Positions 24,681 through 35,136 of a DNA stretch of 64,000 nucleotides are shown here, one piece after another. Location: assembly GCA_002224055.1 (NCBI GenBank), contig AZLU01000003.1, forward strand, positions 124,001 to 188,000. Reading direction: 5' to 3'. A program made the translations under genes and the position numbers. Source of the stretch: Pezizomycotina sp. ARF18. Its lineage: Eukaryota > Ascomycota. Position 1 is the stretch's first letter; every line of letters begins with the position of its first letter. Under the pieces are notes generated by a model. The model did no database searches and was not told where the DNA came from. It saw only the letters and a list, made by a program, of their open reading frames with translations.

Positions 24681-25096
24681 ATGTGTATTATTTATCGGAT
24701 CTATCTCTCGTGCCCTTTTCCCGCCCGCGAAAACACGCGGGAAGAACATACCGCTCGCGTCTTCATAGATCGCAAAGAGTGTCAAGGTTTTAACGGGTGT
24801 CGGAAGTACTACAGAGCCTATGCCTACTACGTAGGCTTTCGGTACAGCGGAGACGGTAACAACTGGTATTATAAGCCCTGCAAACGGGGGCGATGTTGCC
24901 AATGCGAACGCTGGGGTGAGATCGTTAAGAAAATCGACGGCTGCCGCGATAAGATGCTCGACGTCAGGGATATTATACGCGAGGAAACGAACTACAAAGA
25001 CATTAAGGACCTCCAAAAATTGGAACCCGATGGGAGATACCGTATCAAATAGTCGAAGGAGGTACCTGGACCTTTCCCAAGCCACCACCAGCCTAA
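24681..25096 (+). CDS. Cysteine-rich Met-Cys/PKP family, copy 3
   Basis: Starts MCIIYRIYLSCPFPARENT at 24681 and keeps the family order: ARVFIDRKEC, the core YVGFRYSGDGNNWYYKPC followed by RCCQCERW, a charged helix (IDGCRDKMLDVRDIIREE), and the tail TWTFPKPPPA. It is open for 123 residues; one break near the 3' end separates that frame from the conserved tail, which ends at 25096. The last break may be an assembly indel. Spacing from copy 2 is about 1.13 kb, start to start. Confidence 0.7.
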
Positions 25097-25880
25097 TAAA
25101 ACAACTTTACCTTCGTTGTGGAAGTATTTCTTACGATAGTTTTCAAACTTTTATTTTTTATCTTTTTTTTTCTTTTTAGATAGTTTAAATGAACATACTG
25201 TAAACTTAAAGCATACACTAGATTGGAATAATATAATATTTGGAGATGAATGCAGATTTTTTGAAAAAGATTGTTGTGAAAAGAAGTGATTCTGATATCA
25301 AACTTCATCTGGTAACCCAGCTTTTGACGCCGCTGCCGAATTACACAAGAAATTTTCTTAGCATTAAAGAATTTATTCTGATCTAAAAACTCCTTGGAAC
25401 TTGTTGAAATAGTGAAATTGTTTAAATTTGGTGATTTATTTTATTGTCTTGCCAACGTTAATACATGACTGCTCTGATACTTTGCAATTGCGGTTCACAG
25501 ATACTTGATTGTATATTCAAAAATGCCTCTGAACTGTGAGTCTTTATAAATTTCTGACGACTTCCAAATGCCATGTCTTCAAGGTCAATGTCCTCCAGAA
25601 GATCGTGAGCTTAAGTGCTTTTTGCCGCGCGAAAATGCATACAGTTATTCAAGTTCAGCAATTCCGAATGCTACAAAAGTCAGCTATCGAGTAACAGATG
25701 TCCTCATGTATACATGTAACCATCTCCCATAACCCATTTTAGCCAGCCTTAGGAAGCCTACTCTAGAACTACCAAGGAACTCTAATTACAAACCACTGAG
25801 CTACTTAGCTGATCATATCAAGATCCTTCGCAAAAAATCTAACCAAAAGAAAAGAAGGCATTATATTAAAGGACGAAAAT

Positions 25881-26315
25881 ATGTGCCTTTATACCCACGT
25901 TTACCTCTTCTGCTCTTCCTCCCAACGCAACAAGAAAGCAGACCCCAAAGCTCGCGTTTGCCCCGAAGAGATTACTTGCGACGCAATGCCGCATTGCACG
26001 CGTAAAAATATATACGTTTATTACGTAGGATACAACTTCACGGAAGACGACGCGTGCTGGTACTATAAAATCTGCACGAACTTCGATTGCGCCCAGTGCA
26101 ACCATTGGACCAGGGCTGTCGAGCAAATCAGATTTTACAAAGAGAGTGATGAAGCTGGTATAAGAGATATTTTACTTCGAGCTGTAAGATGTCATGCCCT
26201 AACGGATATACCGCACATTCCTCCACCTCGGCTGCCGAGACATACGATGATGAAGAACAGCCGGGGAGAAATTAACAGTATTTGGGCCTTCCCAAAGCCA
26301 CTTCAGAATGGATAA
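25881..26315 (+). CDS. Cysteine-rich Met-Cys/PKP family, copy 4 (intact)
   Basis: Complete 144-residue frame. It begins MCLYTHVYLFCSSSQRNKK and has ARVCPEEITC near residue 25. The core is YVGYNFTEDDACWYYKIC followed by DCAQCNHW. It continues with LTDIPHIPPPRLPRHTM and ends NSIWAFPKPLQNG. It departs from the other copies in having CSSS where they have CPF. That it is open throughout, though diverged from copies 2 and 3, suggests that selection has kept the frame. No signal peptide, membrane segment or known domain. Confidence 0.78.
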   Translation: MCLYTHVYLFCSSSQRNKKADPKARVCPEEITCDAMPHCTRKNIYVYYVGYNFTEDDACWYYKICTNFDCAQCNHWTRAVEQIRFYKESDEAGIRDILLRAVRCHALTDIPHIPPPRLPRHTMMKNSRGEINSIWAFPKPLQNG

Positions 26316-27015
26316 AAGGGTTTGGCGTGCTGCTATTTACTCTAGGTTCAGACTCGTGAATCAAATTGTAAGCAAAGAGGACTATATTAAGCATGAAGAA
26401 TGAAAATAAACAAAGAATAGCTAAATGAACGGCATTTTTATATATACTATAGTTCCTAGGAAAGCGGGGGAACTGCAATGAAGAATATAAAAAATTTGAT
26501 ATAAAGAATAATATTACGGAAATAATGCAATTTTCCAGTCATACTTTGTTCTACGTCAAATTTTTGATGCTTCTAGCGAATTGAATAGCTAAACGATTTC
26601 TTCAGGATAAAAGATTTAATCACATTTCATTAAAAACATTTCAAGTTTTTGAAACTACCAGCTTCCTCAAAATTTTGGAGATTTACTCATCGTTTCATCA
26701 ATTTTGCTTCAGACATCCTCGCCGAAAAAAAAATTCTTTTTAGTATTTTTGCTGTATCATCTCCCAGTATGTCTATATTTCGAGGAACATCAAGAGCTTG
26801 AGTGCAGCTACAAGCAGGCACGTATAATCAATCTTCAAATTCGACAACTTCGAAACTATTAAAGTAATCCATGGAGCGATGGGTAGAGATATCCTGGGTT
26901 AATCATCTCTAAAACCATTCCAACCAGTGCATAAAATCTTGCCCTAGTTCTCAACTCCTTGATTATACAAAGATCCCTCCGAAGGAGAAAAATAGAAAAA
27001 CTAGATACCTGAAAC

Positions 27016-27439
27016 ATGTGCCGTTACACTTCAGTTTAACTTATCTGCCTAAATCACGCGGCGGTACGGACCGCGTACAAGACTGCCTAGCTTATGTTTG
27101 CGTCGAAGATGTCGACTGCGGCAAAGTACCGCTGAGGTCTTGCGGGAAGAGACAGATCCACGCCATCTCCATAGGATCGCGCTACCTGGAAACCAACGAA
27201 TACTCAAATACTCGATCTGTAAGGACTTGGATTGCATGCAGTGCAGTGTATGGGCTAATACCGTTGAGTCCGTCAAGAATTTTGGCCCCAGTAATGAAGA
27301 GCCTAGATCAAAGGAAATCTTGCGGCAAAATTGGGGAAGGAGATAAGGGATTGGACCACATCCCTCAAAATCTGGCGCCGTATCATACTATGGAAGGGAA
27401 GAGAGCGTCCGGGCCTTTCCGAAGCAGCCTCAACACTAA
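27016..27439 (+). pseudogene. Cysteine-rich Met-Cys/PKP family, copy 5 (broken)
   Basis: The most decayed copy of the left array. The Met-Cys start (MCRYTSV) lies at 27016, after a cataaaat element near 26930. Family landmarks remain in several frames: VCVEDVDCGK, RYLETNEYS, CKDLDCMQCSVW, LDHIPQNLAPYHTM and a tail equivalent ending at 27439. I count about three or four breaks. Other copies in the window carry fewer, so this one may be truly dead. Confidence 0.65.
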
Positions 27440-27830
27440 AGAAAGATTTGCTTGTTGATTTATTGTTAAGTTTTATTTCGACAAGATAATTAATATAAGT
27501 GTGTACTTAAGCAGCGATCATTCGGGTATAATGTTGAGAGGATAGGGATTGATAAATCTAGGGAATTGATAAAATGTTACCCCTTTTATTACTTTGTTAC
27601 CTCCAAATATTTTAATATAAAGAAAAAAAGCAGCAACATCACTAACCCACCGTCTCCCTCTTGGCCAACAAACAGCCCTCGTTAATATATGATATTATAT
27701 AAAGCCGACAGAGGACCTGTAGGCGACAAAATAATGTGACTGTTTTTGTTTCCCTTTTTTACCCTTGAAAACCTATCTGAGTTATAAAAAGAAAGCACGA
27801 ATCGAGCCGTTTTAGCGTTTGCAAGCTGTA

Positions 27831-27892
27831 TTTGTCTCGTCTCGCCTCTCTACTCCCCTTTTTTACTAGTAGAGAGGCGGGCACGAGACAAA
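27831..27892. repeat. Near-perfect inverted repeat (hairpin)
   Basis: A 24-base left arm at 27831-27854 (tttgtctcgtctcgcctctc plus tact) pairs with a 25-base right arm at 27868-27892, leaving a 13-base loop that is mostly C and T. Only the middle of the stem is imperfect (tctc opposite gggc). It lies between the end of the left array and the convergent GEM1 gene, in AT-rich DNA. It could be a fold-back or MITE remnant, or a structured 3' region. Confidence 0.75.
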
Positions 27893-28249
27893 CTGTATTT
27901 AGACCTAAGATGTTACGTCGAAATGAAGGAAAGAAATGAAAAGGATAATCTCTTATTAGATGCATCATAAACTTTAATCGTTTTCGAAATCAAATCTACA
28001 AAGGAGCTTTTTCGAGAATAAGCAGGAAAAATCATTCACGAGCAACGGTATGTTGTGTAATACGTGTAACCACTACCTCAATAAGAGGTAATCTGTTTTC
28101 AATTTGAAATAGAGCGACTTTTACAGCCTGATAGAAAGCCCAGTCTCGTAACTAGGCTGAGAGAGACAGCCGGGAGAAGCGAAAAAAAAAAAAAAAACAA
28201 AAAAAGTAACGCCCATACAGAAGCCACTACAGCCGGGTACCATTAATAG

Positions 28250-31121
28250 TCAAAAGTGAAGAAAGAGAATTCGTTTATCATGAAGTTTATCCAAAAAAAT
28301 GTTGGAGAGGAGTAGAGCGATAATCACAAAAAAGGTTAAAGTAAGGGGAAAGAAAATAAGGTTATATATTGAGTAACTAGGAATGGAACCAGGCGCCACC
28401 TTCTTCCATATGAAGAACAGCGCGCAAGCCGTGCATGCCGTTATGCCCGCGAGGATGTACATGTTAGTTCTATCCACTGGTTCGTCCTCGCGCTTCGGAT
28501 ATGATGTTGCGGGCGATAACGCCGCTTCTGCGATCTAAATATAACGCAAACATTTAGTATACTTGCCGCACAATATCCAAGGAGCCTGCTTACCTGCACA
28601 AACAACTCCGATATAGTCTCCCACTTAACACTAACGTGCACGGGCGCGCTCATCCCCAGTTCCTCCGTATACGCATCCGGCTGCGACTGCGACCTCTGCG
28701 TCGTCTTATCTAGGTCCGCTTTAAGCGCCGCATACACGCTCGGCAGCTCATCCAGCTGCGGGTACTTGTTGCGCAGGTTAACGACGCACTCGAACGAATC
28801 CGGATCCGAAGAATCGTAGGTATAGCAGATCATATCGCAGGCGTTTAACCGGGACTCGTTTCCAGCACGGCAGGTTCGAGCTCGCCGAGCTCTTCGAGGA
28901 TTAGGTAGCACTGCTTCCCGCCTTGGAGCTCTACGCTGTTGACGACGGTGCGGGGTTTTATGGTGGGGCTGTAGGTGGAGTTGAAAGGGCGGTTTAAGAA
29001 GGCGTCGAGGAGTGCACTCTGCGAGCATGATCAGACTTCTATACACATATGCGTATGTTTCGAAGAAATGGGGGAAGGTATTTTTACCTTGCCGCTCCCA
29101 GGAGCACCCAGTACGTAGCAAAACACCACATTCCTCTCAACCTTCATCATCCTCTTCCTCCGCTTCCGCGGTTTCGTCACTTTCAACGCCGTCGTAGTTC
29201 CTCCTTGCTTCTCCGGGCTTTCGAACCCGAGGTACGCGAGGTACGCCAGCGTCGTCTTGGGGTCTTCGAAGGTCGTCATGCTCCACTGCGCTAACCAACC
29301 TTGCAGCGTGATATGTCCCGCTTCATTCCGCACCGTAGAAGACGGAAAGCTTGCGTGAATCCACGAAGGAGGAAGACCTGGCGTCGGAGCAAAAAGTGCA
29401 GCTAGCTCGGACGCGTTCAGTCCGCCGTCGTTGTCTTTGTCGAAGAGGAGGAAGAGGTCGACGAAGAAGCGGTAGCCGGCGGGGCTTAGTTCAGCTGAGG
29501 AGTTTGGCGGGACTTCGAACCTAAATCCGTGTTTAGTAAATTACAGACTTTGTAATGGCTGTAGAAAGGATGAACTACTTTGGATGTAAGAAGTCATCTC
29601 GTAGACTTAAGCTGTCTGTATAATGGAAAGTCCGCAGTATTGTCCACATTGTCTCATGCCGTCCTTTCTCCGCAAGAAGCGGTTTAGTAGCAAGAAGCCC
29701 TTCTCGTTTATACCCCGTTCGGTGACGGAGCTGGCAGACATCTTCTGGATGATCATTTTGATATCCTCAAGATCCGCTGACGCTAGGGTTTGTGGAAACA
29801 TTTCAACTGGTAAAATTGTCAGAAGAGGTTCTTAATAAATAGAAATTTCTGACTAATCTTCGAACCTGAAATTTCGATATTTCTTCATCATTCAAATACC
29901 CGTCCTGGTCTTTGTCGCTGAGGTCTTCAAGAAAAATGTTAGCCAGTTTGTCCATTTCTGTGTCTTTCCCCTTCCGGTTCAATTGCAAATCTTACAGAAT
30001 ATTCGTTTCAACGCCTCAACTGCAGCCGGTTTTAAGCTCTGTAACGATCAGTATTCCCCCATTCATCATAATTATAGCGTCGGTAGACGAACCTGCTCCT
30101 TCGAGTCGAACAGCGGCGCTATGGGATGCGTGACGGCTCTTTGCATAAATAAAAGACCTTCATGATGAGCGATCGTATTAGTCCGGCTATCCAAATTATC
30201 TCCATACCACGATACGCACCTCATTCACGTTCCAATGCTCCTTGGCGCTCGCTCGTATGCATGAATCGATCTCCTATAATAGTCGCGGGACTCAGTATCA
30301 ACTACAAGTGATATAACCAGATACGGAACTTGCCGTCCGAATACCTTGAATTCCTGCATTATCGGCATCATCTCCTCGTCGACGATTTGCGCAAGGTCTA
30401 CGTCGGGCCGTAGGTCGCCTTTGTTCGCGCATAATACGACCGGTAGCTATAAAAATTCCACGATTTTAGTGTTTTGCGATGAAGGTATTGCTTGCATGGG
30501 ATGGGGATCGTACATTTACGCCAAGAGATCTGAAGAATGGTAACCTGCCGAAGTCAGCTTTAAGTCCTTCGTACCGTTAGAGATTTTTAAAGCTCGAAAT
30601 TACCAGAATAGCGTAACCCTCTCGCAGCTCTATATTGCAAATGTACAGTTTATTAGCAATCGCTGTTCCTGGAGTTGTTTATAAGGGAAGACAGTCGGTT
30701 CCGTACGTAGTGGTCGGAGTAAACTAGTAGGATAACGTTGGCGCGCCGTATTTCCGTGCGAAGCGTATTACGTTCGTGCGGGAGAGCTGCAGCATAAAGT
30801 CAGTAATGCTCGTCAACTCCAACTGTTATCACCACTCTAAAGCTCGAGCAAAGAGTGGCCGTACATGATGTGTCGACGATGGTCGTAGTAACGTTCTCGG
30901 GAGTTCCTATGCTTGGCGGGATCGTGATCATCGGTAGGACGGATTGCAGGCCGGAAGGGACGAAGACGTCCTTAACGAGGGACATGATCAGGCTCGATTT
31001 CCCCGTCGCTTCATCGCCGCACACGACCACGCGGACCTCCGAAGCTGCAACAAGGGTGGGGAAGTTAGTATGGTTTTGCTAGCTAGGTAGGGGGTCGAGG
31101 GAGGGACGAACCACTAGCCAT
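28250..31121 (-). CDS. GEM1: GEM1 / Miro, mitochondrial Rho GTPase
   Basis: Gem1 is a tail-anchored outer-membrane GTPase of mitochondria and part of ER-mitochondria contact regulation. Domains in order on the minus strand: GTPase 1 with P-loop [11 protein letters not shown] near 31010; EF-hand 1 [12 protein letters not shown] near 29900; EF-hand 2 [12 protein letters not shown] near 29440, with [15 protein letters not shown] before it; GTPase 2 with P-loop GAPGSGK near 29090, split by an intron; and a C-terminal anchor [20 protein letters not shown] near 28400-28460. The ATG at 31121 gives M-A-S, with a first intron at 31111-31045 ending in TTGCAG. The linker near 29650 includes [20 protein letters not shown] and FLLLNRF. 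Several introns and about five frame changes are present. The stop at 28250 adds about 45 hydrophobic residues after the anchor, which is unusual, so the true end may be nearer 28370. The gene is divergent to GPI16. Confidence 0.92.
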
Positions 31122-31302
31122 CTCGACTCTGGGATATCTGAAGCTTCGAGGCTGCGTGCTTCATTCAAGTGCAAGTAGGTAGAAAGATCGTCTGTGAGGT
31201 TAATGATGAAGACGAGGGAGAAGGAGTGGACGGAAGTTTGTCTTTCCGAGCTTGTGGCGGATGCTTTTGTATGGAAAAGTCACAAGGTTTAAAATTGGCA
31301 GC

Positions 31303-31335
31303 TTAGTCTGCCGCACTGTCAGTGCGGCAGACTAA
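31303..31335. promoter_or_regulatory. Perfect 16-bp palindrome in the GEM1-GPI16 divergent promoter
   Basis: Arms ttagtctgccgcactg (31303-31318) and its exact reverse complement (31320-31335) are separated by one T. The site is 182 bases upstream of the GEM1 start and about 170 bases upstream of the GPI16 start, inside their shared 385-base intergenic region. It could be a binding site for a dimeric factor or a small fold-back insertion; the sequence alone cannot say. Confidence 0.7.
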
Positions 31336-31506
31336 AAGCTCCGAATGCCAAGCCACCCACTTAATTGTGGCGTAAATGAGGCGGCAAAGCCACACCGTTT
31401 AATAAGGAGCCGACACGGTTTCCTTCTCTCACGTCCTTCACCTTTCTTATCATCTCGGCCTCAAACCTACCATCCACCAAACGGCACCGACAATGTTGCA
31501 GCAAAG

Positions 31507-33504
31507 ATGAAAACATCACGAATAACTACCATGATCGGCTTGCCGTCATTAAGCCTCCAAATCCTCCTATCCCTCCTCTTCTCTCTCTCTCTTTTAACCT
31601 CTGCCAATGGCTCGTCGATAGGCGACTATGACGAAAAGCTCGTCCTTAAGCCTCTAAAAGGGCAATCGCTGTTAGCGACATTCAATTTCCGGAGTTTAGG
31701 ATCCGCGCAATCTTTCAATCGGCAAATGTTCCAGCTGCTGCCGAGAAGTCTGGGGCAGGTACTACACAATTCGAAAACGAGGGAGCTACACCTAAAGTTT
31801 ACGCTGGGCAGGTGGATGCCGAGCGGTGGGGGACTGAGCCCGAGAACGGACACACCGCTGGCGGTACCGGCGTCGAGCTCTGGGCTTGGGTTGAAGCCGA
31901 TACAGACGAAGAGCACGTATAACAAATCCAAAAACCTCTACAAAATACTAAAAAGCTATCGTTCTTTGCAGGGCGGAAGAACGATGGTCCTCACTAACAA
32001 CTCCCTCTCCGGCCTCTTCTGCGCCTCCCTCAACTTCATCGATGAAACGCGCACCATCCGCCCCGTCATGTCCTTCGAACCATCCGGCGATCACCCCCTC
32101 GAAACGCTCTCAAAATTACACCTCCTCCACGGCACCCTCCCCCGCGAGCCCGTCTGCACGGAGAACCTGACGCCGTTCCTCAAGCTCCTGCCCTGCAAAG
32201 GTAAGGCCGGCATCTCGAGCTTGCTGGACGGGCACAAGCTCTTCGACGCATCCTACCAGGCCATGTCCATCGACTTCCGCCCCGTCTGCAGCAGCACCGA
32301 TACCAACGACTGCAAGATCGAAATGAAGCAGACGATAAGCATGGTCGTCGACATCGAGCGGTCGCTGTACAGGCGTGACTCCCCCGTGCCCCGCCCGCCG
32401 CCGATAGAGCAGATGGCGTGCGACGCTTCGAAGAATTACGATGATGATGCTTGTTTCCCGCTGGATAATTCGTTCGATCCGCAGTGGAGCCTCTCGGACG
32501 TCTTCGGGAGGAAAATGAGGGGTTACTGCCCGCTTGCTGGGGAGGAACATTACCCGTCTGCCTGATTACGCCGTCGCAGAGGAACATTGAGTTTTCACCG
32601 GAAGCGAAAGTAGAAAAAATCAATGAGGACACACGGTGTTTCAAGCTCGAAGCGGATAAGGAGTTCGACCTTACGCTCACCCGCGCGGAACCGCAAGTAT
32701 TACTAAACCGCGAAGAGCCGCTGATATACGCCGAACGTACATTCACAGGCCACGGACAGGAACGCGGCGGGTACAAGCCGTCCTCCGTAACCCCTCCGCA
32801 TCGGAACCCGTTGAGCTAGTCTACCTCGAGTCACTACCGTGGTTCATGAGACCGTACCTGCACACGTTCTCCGCGAAACTCATCACTCCATCTTCAAGAG
32901 ACCGCGACGAGGACGTTAAAAAGCCGCAGCAGGGCGAACCGGAAGAAGTCAAGATTATCAAGGAGGTCTACTACAAGCCGTCGCTGGACAGGAAGAGGGG
33001 CACGCAGCTGGAGGCGCGCATGGTGGTGCCGCAGAATTCCTCCGTGCTGGTTACGTACGACTTTGAGAAGGCGCTGCTGCGGTACACGGAGTACCCTCCC
33101 GACGCCAACCGTGGCTTCGACATTCCGTAAGTTGCCCATAATTACCTTTTGATATATATACTACTCAATCTTAGTTTTAAGCTAATCATTACGAAAGTTC
33201 CGCTATAATCACAATCCTCCACAAAGATCCCAAGACCGGCGCCAGGCTCACGACCGCAATCCGCACGACCGCCCTCCTCTTATCCCTCCCCACACCGGAT
33301 TTCAGCATGCCGTACAACGTCATCATCTTCACTAGCACAGTCATGGCGCTCGCCTTCGGGACGATATTCAACCTGCTTGTTCGCCGGTTCGTGCTCATGG
33401 AGGATGTACCCAGGTTAGGTGTGAGGATACGCGGCGTGGTCCGAAAGCTCGTGGGTAAACTGAAGAGGAAGAGGAGCGAAGAAGACGAGAAGAAAACGCA
33501 GTAA
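31507..33504 (+). CDS. GPI16: GPI16 / PIG-T, GPI transamidase subunit
   Basis: Gpi16/PIG-T is a lumenal, C-terminally anchored subunit of the ER GPI transamidase. The start at 31507 (MKTSRITTMIG) leads into a signal peptide with a long Leu/Ser core (LQILLSLLFSLSLLTSANG). The mature part starts DEKLVLKPLKGQSLLATFNF. Family blocks follow: GTGVELWAWVEADTDEE near 31880, LTNNSLSGLFCASLNFID near 31995, PFLKLLPCKGKAGISSLLDG near 32172, RTFTGHGQERGG near 32740, LPWFMRPYLHTFSAKLI near 32840, and the C-terminal membrane segment NVIIFTSTVMALAFGTIF near 33320. Introns are at 31917-31971 and 33127-33197. There are about three frame changes; the first, near 31812, fits one missing G in a GGG run (GRWDAERWG is restored). 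The basic tail KLKRKRSEEDEKK is cytosolic. Confidence 0.93.
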
Positions 33505-34990
33505 ATAACTGAGGTTAGGGAAGTTTTGGTATATTGTAAAATAGATATTAATTGATTATATGTATCACAGTCAGCTTAAATTAACATATATCAGGATGGT
33601 ATTAGGCCCCACATAAGCAGGCACGACCTGATGAAGCTTGTCGCCTAGTAAAGAACTTCCTCAGGAAGGTCACGTGATAAGTAACGGAGTTGCCCGGGGA
33701 TGACTAATCCGCCAAGGCTGGCTAAAATCGAATGGCGGGTGAAAATTAATAATGGGCATTGTTTGTTTTCATCTAGGAGGAAAAAGAAAAAATAGCGGGC
33801 TAAAATTTTTAAAAATCCCTGTGCCATTCAAATAATTAAATTTTTTTTTTTTTTTTTTTTTTTTTAATAGAACCCCAGCAAAAAGGAAAAAATAGCCTAG
33901 AAAAAAGGCCGCACCTCCCACACCCAATAATAATAAAAAGTGGCAATAATAAAAATAAAATAAATAAATAAATAAAAATAAATTTTAATTCACTTCCTTG
34001 AATAACTCCTCAAACCATTCCCTCCTGCTCCTCCTCCTCCTCCTCCTCACTCTCCTCATCCCATATATATACTACCTCATATCGCCAGTTCCTTCTCGTT
34101 GTTTCTGGATTGTCCTATTGTTTACCCTCACCGACCTCTACTAGAATCGTTCGGGATAGCGCCGAGGAGGGGTCACGTTTCATATTTCCCAACCTGAACC
34201 CAGTGGTAGATACCCGTCATAAATTCGCCCCCGCAGTCGACCTCCTTATCCAAACGATCAATTCGCTGTCAATACGTCTTCACGATCATTCGACGTCGTT
34301 TTCAAACCATTCGCAGTCGTTTCCCAACAGATCAATTGAAGTCTGTGAGCGGTCGAGAGTATGAGGAACTAAAAGCAGTCCAGAGGAGGGCAGGATTTTT
34401 CACGAAACGAAAGAAAGAGCATCTTAATATCGCCCTTGTTAGATGTCGTCTTGAGGATTTTTCTTTCTCTTTTGATTCTATCTGAGAAATATTTCTTCCT
34501 TATCGTCGTCAGTTCTCTGCATCGTCACCATCAGTATACATAGAAACCTGAGAGAGCCTCTTACGTATATTTTTTTTTTCAGATATATACGTGCGCGTGA
34601 TATAGTGTAGAAGAGTGAGCGCGCGTTTCTGCGTCTTTGTATACCTCTCTTTATATTATATTTTTATTTTATCTATCTTCCTGTTGGTGAATCTTCAGGT
34701 AGAAGTCGTAGCAGATATCCTCTTCATCATCATATTTTTTATTATATATATATATATTTTTCTTCGAAACGCCAATAAATCCTACCTTTGCGTAAGCAAG
34801 ACGAAACCCTCCAAAATCGACAATAGAATACGACCACAACTACAACCTCCAAAACACCATCCCATCTTCCATCATCAACGATACCAACCGTTATATATTT
34901 CTCTCGCAATAACTAGAAGGTTGCCGTCGAGAATTGCCGTATCTGAATTTCATTATTGGGGAGGTAGAAAGCCATAGAAAAGTTATCACA
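33505..34990. other. Intergenic region with T25 run and CT microsatellites, BYE1 leader
   Basis: No gene seen. There is a run of 25 T at 33841-33865, an aataaataaat stretch near 33950, a tcctcctcc microsatellite near 34020-34045 and TATA-like patches near 34070 and 34745. The final 400 bases are CT/CA-rich, as in a long fungal 5' leader. An ATG at 34991 followed at once by a consensus donor (ggtaagt) may be a tiny first exon of the next gene. Confidence 0.5.
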
Positions 34991-35136
34991 ATGGGAGGTA
35001 AGTTGCACAACCCACATTCCAGCATTTTCTTTCTTTCTTGGTCCTTTTTATTCTTCAAACCAGCAACAAATAGTCAACAATTCATTTCTTTCTTTCTTTC
35101 TTTCTTTTTTCCTTTCCTTCCTTTCTTCTTCACACG

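Noticed and set aside
22254-27439. Left array as a CRISPR-like or simple tandem repeat
   Set aside because: The unit is about 1.2 kb, coding and diverged; there are no short identical repeats with spacers.
28441-29121. A 226-codon minus-strand frame as a gene of its own
   Set aside because: It is the GEM1 second-GTPase region with intron sequence and out-of-frame parts; it is included in GEM1.
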